DNA of 64,000 nucleotides from positions 1 through 64,000 of the forward strand of contig NZ_RFAR01000014.1 of the NCBI RefSeq assembly GCF_003693445.1. Direction: 5' to 3'. This document shows, piece by piece, positions 57,332-64,000 of this stretch. This DNA comes from Aquitalea palustris. Its GTDB lineage: Bacteria > Pseudomonadota > Gammaproteobacteria > Burkholderiales > Chromobacteriaceae. Every line of letters starts with the position of its first letter. Position 1 is the stretch's first letter. The notes under the pieces are model-generated. The model made no database searches. It was not told where the DNA came from and worked only from the letters and a program-made list of their open reading frames with translations. A program made the translations under genes and the position numbers.

Positions 57332-59167
57332 TCAGTTTCTCCACAGCGGGTGATGGAAGCTCATGGCACCAGCTTCCGCAGCATCGGCGGATTCGCGGAA
57401 TACCGCGAACAGTTCACGCCCTACGCCAAATTGATTGTGTTGCAGATCGACACTGATCTGCTCGCGCGCCGCCCATTCTTCGGCCGGCACTTTCACTTCC
57501 AGCGTGCCGGCATTGGCATCCAGTTTCACGATGTCGCCATCGCGAACCTTGCCGATACTACCGCCCATTACCGCCTCCGGCGAGACGTGGATGGCAGCCG
57601 GCACTTTGCCCGAAGCACCGGACATGCGGCCGTCGGTGACCAGGGCCACGGCAAAGCCGCGTTCCTGCAGGATGGACAGCGCCGGGGTCAGCTTGTGCAA
57701 CTCAGGCATGCCGTTGGCGCGCGGGCCCTGGAAGCGGATGACTGCGATGAAGTCGCGTTCCAGTTCGCCGCGCTTGAAGGCGGCCAACAGTTCGTTCTGG
57801 TCGTGGAACACCACGGCCGGGGCCTCTACCACGCGGTGTTCTGGCTTGACGGCAGACACCTTGATTACGGCGCGGCCCAGGTTGCCTGCCACCACGCGCA
57901 GGCCGCCATCGGCGCTGAACGGGTTGGCTGCAGTACGCAATACGCTGTCGTCGCCGCTCACGGCCGGGGCCGGACGCCATTTCAGTTCGCCATTGTCCAG
58001 CCAGGGTTCGTTGGCATAAGCCGACAGGCCACGGCCGACGATGGTGTCCACGTCCTCGTGCAGCAGGCCGGCGCCCAGCAGTTCGCGGATGACAAAGCCC
58101 ATGCCGCCTGCGGCGTGGAAGTGGTTTACGTCGGCCTTGCCATTGGGGTAGACGCGGGTCAGCGACGGGATGATGGCCGACAGCTCGTCGAAATCATCCC
58201 AGTTGATATCGATGCCGGCGGCGCGGGCAATGGCCACCAGGTGCAGGGTGTGGTTGGTGGAGCCGCCGGTGGCCAGCAGGCCGATGATGGCGTTGACGAT
58301 GGATTTTTCATCGATCATGCGGCCCACCGGGGTGAAATTGTCACCCTGGGCGGCAATGTGCGCGGCCTGACGGGCGGCGGCGCGGGTCAGTGCCTCGCGC
58401 AGCGGTGTGCCCGGATTGACGAAGGCGGTACCCGGCAGGTGCAGGCCCATGATTTCCATCATCATCTGGTTGGAGTTGGCGGTGCCATAGAAGGTACAGG
58501 TGCCGGGGCCGTGGTAGGACTGGCACTCCGATTCCAGCAGCGCATCCCTTCCCACCTTGCCTTCGGCGAACAACTGGCGCACCTTCGCCTTTTCATCATT
58601 GGCGATGCCGGTGGTCATCGGGCCGGCCGGAACAAACACCGCCGGCAGATGGCCGAAAGTCAGCGCGCCAATCAGCAGGCCGGGGACGATCTTGTCGCAC
58701 ACGCCCAGATACAGGCTGGCATCGAACATCTGGTGCGACAGCGCCACGGCGGTGCTCATGGCGATGACATCGCGCGAGAACAGCGACAGCTCCATGCCGG
58801 GCTGGCCCTGGGTCACGCCGTCGCACATGGCGGGCACGCCACCGGCAAACTGGGCGGTGGCACCGGCCTTGAGCGCTTCTTCCTTGATCCAGGCCGGGTA
58901 GGCTTCCAGCGGCTGGTGGGCCGACAGCATGTCGTTATAGGCGGAAACGATGGCCAGATTGGGGCGATGCGCTTCTTTAAGGTGGATCTTGATATTGTCC
59001 GGCATGGCCGCAAAGGCGTGGGCCTGATTGGTGCAGGACAGCTGGGCGCGTTCTACCTTGCCCTGCTGGGCGGCGGCAGCCAGATGATTCAGATAGGCCG
59101 CGCGACGCTCGCGGCTGCGATCTATGATGCGCTGGGTAACAGTGTGCAGTACCGGGTGCAGGGCCAT
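57332..59167 (-). CDS. edd: 6-phosphogluconate dehydratase
   Basis: Dehydrates 6-phosphogluconate to KDPG. The 611-residue iron-sulfur enzyme shows [70 protein letters not shown] and [16 protein letters not shown]. The three cysteines in these motifs fit the [4Fe-4S] site of the IlvD/Edd family. Its promoter region carries a HexR box 30 bp upstream of the start. Confidence 0.98.
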   Translation of the reverse strand: MALHPVLHTVTQRIIDRSRERRAAYLNHLAAAAQQGKVERAQLSCTNQAHAFAAMPDNIKIHLKEAHRPNLAIVSAYNDMLSAHQPLEAYPAWIKEEALKAGATAQFAGGVPAMCDGVTQGQPGMELSLFSRDVIAMSTAVALSHQMFDASLYLGVCDKIVPGLLIGALTFGHLPAVFVPAGPMTTGIANDEKAKVRQLFAEGKVGRDALLESECQSYHGPGTCTFYGTANSNQMMMEIMGLHLPGTAFVNPGTPLREALTRAAARQAAHIAAQGDNFTPVGRMIDEKSIVNAIIGLLATGGSTNHTLHLVAIARAAGIDINWDDFDELSAIIPSLTRVYPNGKADVNHFHAAGGMGFVIRELLGAGLLHEDVDTIVGRGLSAYANEPWLDNGELKWRPAPAVSGDDSVLRTAANPFSADGGLRVVAGNLGRAVIKVSAVKPEHRVVEAPAVVFHDQNELLAAFKRGELERDFIAVIRFQGPRANGMPELHKLTPALSILQERGFAVALVTDGRMSGASGKVPAAIHVSPEAVMGGSIGKVRDGDIVKLDANAGTLEVKVPAEEWAAREQISVDLQHNQFGVGRELFAVFRESADAAEAGAMSFHHPLWRN

Positions 59168-59196
59168 GGCAATTCCCGTGATGAATGTGGGTAAAT

Positions 59197-59211
59197 GGTA
59201 GTTTTACTACA
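59197..59211 (-). promoter_or_regulatory. HexR operator for edd
   Basis: Minus strand TGTAGTAAAACTACC matches the HexR consensus TGTARTWWWAYTACA at 14 of 15 positions (only the last base differs). It lies 30 bp before the edd start. Confidence 0.75.
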
Positions 59212-59373
59212 CTTAAATTGCAAGAAAACAGCCTGACCCAATTGCCGGCTTATCCGGTTGAATGAGTGTGAGAGGCTTTCTGGTAAAGGTTTCTGCCAAA
59301 ATTTTCATGAAATGGCAGGTGTTGCTTTCTGCGTATTACCCCGGCAAATCACATGGACATGCCAAAATCGGGT

Positions 59374-59388
59374 GGTAATATAACTACA
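59374..59388 (+). promoter_or_regulatory. HexR operator for zwf
   Basis: GGTAATATAACTACA matches the HexR consensus at 14 of 15 positions (only the first base differs). It ends 28 bp before the zwf start codon, within the promoter zone. Confidence 0.75.
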
Positions 59389-59416
59389 TTGCAAATGCAC
59401 GAGACGGAAGATCACT

Positions 59417-60895
59417 ATGGATAACCGTAGCACGCCTACCCCCGCTTTCGATATGGTGCTGTTCGGTGGCACCGGCGACCTGGTCATGCGCAAGCTGTTG
59501 CCCTCCCTCTATCAGGCGCACGCCGCCAGCCTGCTCAACGAGCAAGGCCGCCTGCTGGCACTGGGCCGCAAGGCGATGAGCCGCGACGACTACCTGGCCC
59601 TGGTGGAAAAGAGCGCGCGCCAGCACGTCAAGGAACACTTCGATGCAGCAGCCTGGGCCTCTTTTTGCAGCCGTATCGATTATCTGCAGGTGGATGCCGG
59701 CAACGCCGCCCACTATCCGGCACTGGCCGAAGCAGTGGGACAGCACCCGGAGCGGGTGGTGGTCTGTTATCTGGCCACCGCGCCCAATCTGTTCGCCGGC
59801 ATTTGCGAGAATCTGGCCGCCGTTGGCCTGAACCGCCCTAATGTGCGCGTGGTGCTGGAAAAGCCGCTGGGCATCGACCTGGATTCGTCCAATGCCATCA
59901 ATGACGATGTGGCGCACTTCTTCAAGGAAGAGCAGCTTTATCGTATCGACCACTACCTGGGCAAGGAGTCGGTACAGAACCTGATGGCCATCCGTTTTGC
60001 CAATGCGCTGTTTGAACCGCTGTGGCGGCGCGAGTGGATTCACGACGTGCAGATCACCATTGCCGAGGACCTGGGCGTGGGCACCCGTGGTGACTTCTAC
60101 GATGGCACCGGTGCGCTGCGCGACATGGTGCAGAACCACCTGCTGCAACTGCTGTGCATCGTGGCCATGGAACCGCCAGCCAGCATGGAAGCCGATGCCG
60201 TGCGCGATGAAAAGCTCAAGGTACTCAAGGCATTGCGCCCGTTCAGCGAGCAGGATGTGGCCAACAAGACGGTGCGTGGCCAGTACAAGGCCGGCGCCGT
60301 GGCCGGGCAACCGGTGGTGGGCTATCTGCAGGAACAGGGCATCCCGGCAGACAGCCATACCGAAACCTTTGTTGCCATCAAGGCGGAAATCGACAACTGG
60401 CGCTGGGCTGGCGTGCCCTTCTTCCTGCGTACCGGCAAGCGCATGCAGGACCGCCTGGCCGAGATCGTCATCAATTTCCGCGATGTGCCGCACCAGCTGT
60501 TCTCCGGCCCGCTCAGCGGCAGCCACACCGCCAACCGGCTGGTGATCCAGCTGCAGCCGGAAGAAAGTATCCGTCTGTATTTCCTGGCCAAGGAACCGGG
60601 CGACACCATGCGTCTGCAGCCGGCCTTCCTTGATCTGGACTTCTACAAGGCCTTCAAGGTACGCCGTGCCGATGCCTACGAACGCCTGCTGCTGGACGTG
60701 ATCCGCGGCAAGCTGGCCTTGTTCATGCGCCGTGACGAACTGGTGGAAGCCTGGCGCTGGGTGATGCCCATCATGGAATGCTGGCAGAACAGCAGCAATA
60801 CCCCGCCCAAGCAATACACCGCCGGCACCTGGGGCCCGGCCGCTTCCAGCGCGCTGCTGAGCCGCGACGGCATCAGCTGGCACGAAGAGAGCTGA
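59417..60895 (+). CDS. zwf: Glucose-6-phosphate 1-dehydrogenase
   Basis: Oxidises glucose-6-phosphate to 6-phosphogluconolactone with NADP. The 492-residue enzyme shows the nucleotide-binding [16 protein letters not shown], the substrate motif [14 protein letters not shown], and [12 protein letters not shown] 59417 has ACGGAAGA upstream. It is the first gene of the rightward zwf-pgl-glk-hexR-pgi row, divergent from edd across a spacer carrying two HexR boxes. Confidence 0.98.
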   Translation: MDNRSTPTPAFDMVLFGGTGDLVMRKLLPSLYQAHAASLLNEQGRLLALGRKAMSRDDYLALVEKSARQHVKEHFDAAAWASFCSRIDYLQVDAGNAAHYPALAEAVGQHPERVVVCYLATAPNLFAGICENLAAVGLNRPNVRVVLEKPLGIDLDSSNAINDDVAHFFKEEQLYRIDHYLGKESVQNLMAIRFANALFEPLWRREWIHDVQITIAEDLGVGTRGDFYDGTGALRDMVQNHLLQLLCIVAMEPPASMEADAVRDEKLKVLKALRPFSEQDVANKTVRGQYKAGAVAGQPVVGYLQEQGIPADSHTETFVAIKAEIDNWRWAGVPFFLRTGKRMQDRLAEIVINFRDVPHQLFSGPLSGSHTANRLVIQLQPEESIRLYFLAKEPGDTMRLQPAFLDLDFYKAFKVRRADAYERLLLDVIRGKLALFMRRDELVEAWRWVMPIMECWQNSSNTPPKQYTAGTWGPAASSALLSRDGISWHEES

Positions 60896-61028
60896 TCGAG
60901 CTACCCCATCCGGGCCTCCCGCCACGGCGGCCCGGGCAGGACAATTCATAACAAGCCGGCCAGCAAGAGCGGCATTCACCCGGCGCCATGCTAGGCCAGG
61001 GGCCGGGTGCAACGTGAGGATGGCATTG

Positions 61029-61706
61029 ATGAAATGGTATGAATTCTCCGAGGCGGCGGACTGCTCCGTCGCGCTGGCCGCCACGGTGGCCCGACGTCTG
61101 GCCCAGGCGCTGGAACGCGATGGCCGCGCCGTGCTGGCGGTGTCCGGCGGCAAGTCGCCGGTACCGTTTTTCCATGCGCTGCGCAGTCAGCCGCTGGACT
61201 GGTCCCGCGTGGTGATCACCCTGGTGGACGAGCGCTTCGTGCCGGCCGATCACCCGGACAGCAATGCCGCGCTGGTGCGCGAACATCTGCTGCAGGATGC
61301 TGCGGCTGTCGCCCGCTTTCTGCCGCTGGTGGGAGAGGCTGGCGATGCTGCAGCCGAACTGGCTGCGGCGAATGCGGCGTATCTGCGCCCGACCGTAGCG
61401 GTGCTGGGCATGGGCGAGGATGGCCACACTGCCTCGCTGTTCCCCGGGGCTGCGGCCCTGGCCGACGGGCTGGACATGGCACGCAGCCTGCCCTTGCTGA
61501 CCGTGCAGCCGCTGACCGCGCCGCATCTGCGCGTAAGCATGAGCAAGGCTGCCTTGCTGGCTTGCGACAGCCTGATCCTGGCCATCCAGGGCGCGGGCAA
61601 ACGCAAGGTGTTCGATCAGGCCGTACAGGGTATCAACGACAGCCTGCCCATCAGCCATTTCCTGCTGCAGACGGAGTGCCCCATCGATGTCTACTGGACT
61701 GCCTAA
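61029..61706 (+). CDS. pgl: 6-phosphogluconolactonase
   Basis: Hydrolyses 6-phosphogluconolactone to 6-phosphogluconate. The 225-residue protein shows [33 protein letters not shown] and [20 protein letters not shown] 61029 is preferred because GAGG lies 9 nt upstream; ATG 61020 and GTG 61014 are too close to that site. It follows zwf after 133 bp and overlaps glk by 20 nt. Confidence 0.95.
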   Translation: MKWYEFSEAADCSVALAATVARRLAQALERDGRAVLAVSGGKSPVPFFHALRSQPLDWSRVVITLVDERFVPADHPDSNAALVREHLLQDAAAVARFLPLVGEAGDAAAELAAANAAYLRPTVAVLGMGEDGHTASLFPGAAALADGLDMARSLPLLTVQPLTAPHLRVSMSKAALLACDSLILAIQGAGKRKVFDQAVQGINDSLPISHFLLQTECPIDVYWTA

Positions 61707-62664
61707 TACCTGGCCACGACTGGTGGCCGACATCGGCGGCACCAATGCCCGCTTTGCGCTGGAAACCGCTCCGGCGGTGCTGGAGGATGTCGAAGTCCTG
61801 CCCTGTGCCAGCTTTCCCACGCTGGAAGCCGCCATGCGCAGCTATCTGGCGCGCGTCGATACCCGTGCGGTAGCGCATGCCGCCATCGGCATTGCCAACC
61901 CGGTCACTGGCGACTGGGTGCAGATGACCAATCACCACTGGGCCTTTTCCATTGAAGCCACCCGGCTGGCGCTGGGGCTGACTTCGCTCATTGTCATCAA
62001 CGATTTCACCGCGCTGGCGCTGGCGCTACCGCATCTGCCCCGCAATGAGCTGGTGCAGGTGGGCGGCGGCGAGGCGGTAGCCGGCAGCCCGTTGGCGCTG
62101 ATCGGCCCCGGCACCGGCCTGGGGGTGTCTGCCTTGCTGCCTTATCCCGGCGGCTATAGCCCGCTGGCCGGCGAGGGCGGGCATGTCAGTTTTGCCCCGT
62201 TTGACGAGCGCGAAGCCGCCATCTGGCACTATGCGCGTGAACGGCATGGGCATGTGTCAGCCGAGCGCCTGCTGTCCGGTCCGGGGCTGGTGCTGATCTA
62301 TCACGCGCTGGCGGCACTGGCCGGCGAACCCGAGCAAGATTTGTCCGCTGCCGACATCACCAGCCGTGGCCTGTCCGGTACCTGTCCGCGCTGCCGCGAA
62401 ACGCTGGATGCCTTCTGCGCCATGCTGGGTACGGCCGCAGCCAATCTGGCGCTGACGCTAGGCGCACGTGGCGGGGTATACCTTGGCGGTGGTATCGTTC
62501 CACGTTTGATCGACTACTTCAAAACGTCGCCATTCCGCCCGCGCTTCGAAGACAAGGGCCGTTTCTCCGCTTATCTGGCGGCGATTCCGGTATTTGTCAT
62601 CGATAGCCGCTACCCTGCGCTCATCGGCGCGTCGGCAGCGCTGGCGGCGCACCTGGAGCACTGA
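61687..62664 (+). CDS. glk: Glucokinase
   Basis: Phosphorylates free glucose with ATP. The 325-residue protein has the Glk pattern: [63 protein letters not shown]. It overlaps the end of pgl and precedes hexR by 3 nt, so all are co-transcribed. It supplies glucose-6-phosphate from glucose delivered by the ABC importer. Confidence 0.97.
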   Translation: MSTGLPNTWPRLVADIGGTNARFALETAPAVLEDVEVLPCASFPTLEAAMRSYLARVDTRAVAHAAIGIANPVTGDWVQMTNHHWAFSIEATRLALGLTSLIVINDFTALALALPHLPRNELVQVGGGEAVAGSPLALIGPGTGLGVSALLPYPGGYSPLAGEGGHVSFAPFDEREAAIWHYARERHGHVSAERLLSGPGLVLIYHALAALAGEPEQDLSAADITSRGLSGTCPRCRETLDAFCAMLGTAAANLALTLGARGGVYLGGGIVPRLIDYFKTSPFRPRFEDKGRFSAYLAAIPVFVIDSRYPALIGASAALAAHLEH

Positions 62665-62667
62665 CCC

Positions 62668-63519
62668 ATGCTGGAAAGAATCAAGTCTCAGCTTGAAGCC
62701 CTGTCTTCGGCCGAACGCAAGGTGGCCGAGCTGGTGCTGGAACAGCCCTATACCATGATGCAGGCTGCGGTGGCAGATATTGCCCGCAATGCCGGCGTCA
62801 GCCAGCCCACGGTCATCCGTTTCTGCCGTTCCATGGGCTGCTCGGGTCTGCCCGACTTCAAGCTGAAACTGGCCGGCAGCCTGGTCACCGGCGTGCCCTA
62901 TGTGCATTCCAGCGTCCGCCCGGAAGACCCGACCTCGGAAATCGTCGCCAAGGTGTTCGACAACACCGTCACCGCCCTGCTGAAAAGCCGTAATGACGTT
63001 AATCCGCAGGCCATCGAAGCGGCCATCGAGGCCATCTCGCGCGCGCGGCGCGTGGAGTTTTACGGCCTGGGCAACTCCGGCATCACCGCTGCTGACGCCC
63101 AGCACAAATTCTTCCGTTTCGGCATTTCCACCGTTGCCTATGCCGACACTCACATCCAGATGATGGCAGCCTCGGTGCTGAATGCCGACGACGTGCTGGT
63201 GGCCATCTCCAGCTCCGGCCGCTCGCGTGAGTTGCTGGACGCAGTGGAAGAAGCCACTGCTTCGGGTGCCACCGTGGTGGCCATCACCGCCAGTGGCTCG
63301 CCCTTGGCACGGGCGGCCACCATCGCCCTGATGGCGGACACCCAGGAAGACAATGAAACCTACAGCCCGATGATCTCCCGCATCATCCACCTGGTATTGA
63401 TCGACGTGCTGGCCGTGGGCGTGGCCTTGCGCCGCGGTCCGGGCGTGATCGGGCAGCTGGAAAAAACCAAGCACAGTCTCAAAGCGAAAAGACTGGCAGA
63501 ACGGACAGAAGAGGATTGA
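62668..63519 (+). CDS. hexR: HexR transcriptional regulator (RpiR family)
   Basis: The 283-residue repressor has an RpiR helix-turn-helix ([22 protein letters not shown]) and a SIS sugar-phosphate domain ([31 protein letters not shown]). HexR releases DNA on binding KDPG and controls zwf, edd and related genes in gamma- and betaproteobacteria. The two near-consensus boxes between edd and zwf are its likely targets. Confidence 0.97.
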   Translation: MLERIKSQLEALSSAERKVAELVLEQPYTMMQAAVADIARNAGVSQPTVIRFCRSMGCSGLPDFKLKLAGSLVTGVPYVHSSVRPEDPTSEIVAKVFDNTVTALLKSRNDVNPQAIEAAIEAISRARRVEFYGLGNSGITAADAQHKFFRFGISTVAYADTHIQMMAASVLNADDVLVAISSSGRSRELLDAVEEATASGATVVAITASGSPLARAATIALMADTQEDNETYSPMISRIIHLVLIDVLAVGVALRRGPGVIGQLEKTKHSLKAKRLAERTEED

Positions 63520-63523
63520 TATC

Positions 63524-64000
63524 ATGAGCGACCTGACCCAACTTCCCGCCTGGCAAAGACTGTGGGACCACTTTGCCGACGCCAAGCAACTGCATATGCG
63601 CGAGCTGTTCGAAAGCGACCCGGAGCGGGCCGAACGCTACGGCCTGGAAGTGGGTGGCTTGTTCCTGGATTACTCCAAAAACCGTATTACCGACGAAACC
63701 CTGCAGGGCCTGATGCAGCTGGCACGCGAAGCCGGCCTGCCGGAGCGCATCAAGGCCATGTTCAAGGGCGAGAAGATCAACACCACGGAAAACCGTGCCG
63801 TATTGCATGTGGCGCTGCGCAATCGCACCAATGCCCCCATCTTTGTCGATGGCGAAGACGTGATGCCCAAGGTGAACTCGGTGCTGGAGCGCATGGGCAA
63901 GTTTGCCCACGCTGTGCGTTCCGGCGAATGGCTGGGCTACACCAACCAGCCCATCACCGACATCGTCAACATCGGCATCGGCGGTTCGGACCTGGGCCCG
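63524..64000 (+). CDS. pgi: Glucose-6-phosphate isomerase, C-terminus beyond window edge
   Basis: The frame runs from ATG 63524, 4 nt after the hexR stop codon, to the window edge (159 codons visible). It reads [17 protein letters not shown], with [33 protein letters not shown] and the active-site start [14 protein letters not shown], all diagnostic for Pgi. It interconverts glucose-6-phosphate and fructose-6-phosphate, linking gluconeogenic carbon to the Entner-Doudoroff entry point. GAGGA lies about 8 nt upstream of the start codon. Confidence 0.97.
   Translation, partial: MSDLTQLPAWQRLWDHFADAKQLHMRELFESDPERAERYGLEVGGLFLDYSKNRITDETLQGLMQLAREAGLPERIKAMFKGEKINTTENRAVLHVALRNRTNAPIFVDGEDVMPKVNSVLERMGKFAHAVRSGEWLGYTNQPITDIVNIGIGGSDLGP

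Noticed and set aside
57350-59194. 614-codon plus-strand frame opposite edd
   Set aside because: Antisense to edd, with His/Gln/Gly-rich composition typical of shadow frames.
60896-61028. GC-rich inverted repeats between zwf and pgl (CACCCGGC with GCCGGGTG)
   Set aside because: Long loop and no T-run, so not called as a terminator; the spacing fits an operon with a short structured gap.

Overview
The window looks like part of the chromosome of a GC-rich betaproteobacterium of the order Neisseriales, most likely Chromobacteriaceae (Chromobacterium/Aquitalea/Vogesella-like). This is an inference from gene content and order: gyrB-dnaN-dnaA // rpmH-rnpA-yidD-yidC-mnmE around the dnaA locus, a three-gene pntAA-pntAB-pntB transhydrogenase, hemCDXY, and an edd-eda / zwf-pgl-glk-hexR-pgi Entner-Doudoroff cluster of the kind found in Neisseria. 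No rRNA, tRNA, CRISPR array or intact insertion sequence was recognised.

Layout. 1-2650: a chemoreceptor cut by the window edge and a periplasmic di-haem peroxidase. 2650-8340: an accessory, partly AT-rich island holding a small unknown gene behind a strikingly structured leader RNA, a decayed RhuM-like gene, a membrane-anchored Mrr-type endonuclease and a solitary OLD-family nuclease. 8349-17660: replication and housekeeping genes (gyrB, dnaN, dnaA leftward; rpmH, rnpA, yidD, yidC, mnmE rightward). 17800-24720: a fatty-acid hydroxylase-like membrane protein, a solute-binding-like protein, transhydrogenase, and two META-domain envelope proteins. 24785-29450: the leftward haem operon hemC-hemD-hemX-hemY and two small membrane or exported proteins. 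29976-40816: ppc, an old-yellow-enzyme/FAD fusion, FkbM methyltransferase, TMEM175 channel, AlgZ-like kinase, EamA exporter, LysR regulator, argH. 40909-48890: signalling genes (CSS-EAL, GGDEF, HDOD), a racemase-like protein, glpR and an RNase II-like protein. 48976-64000: sugar catabolism.

The last 15 kb forms one physiological unit. A GtsABC/MalK-type ABC importer with a translationally coupled aldo/keto reductase takes up and probably processes a sugar. A TctE/TctD-like two-component system is encoded beside it. Glucokinase, glucose-6-phosphate dehydrogenase, lactonase, Edd and Eda convert glucose to pyruvate and glyceraldehyde-3-phosphate. The divergent edd/zwf promoters carry two near-consensus HexR boxes, and hexR lies in the zwf-side gene row.

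The most unusual signals are: (a) the 143-nt multibranch RNA before the gene at 3621-4016, whose closing stem competes with an anti-Shine-Dalgarno pairing; (b) a terminator-like hairpin in the dnaA leader; (c) a G-quadruplex motif plus a 17-bp inverted repeat between dnaN and gyrB; and (d) a GlpR-type operator immediately before glpR.
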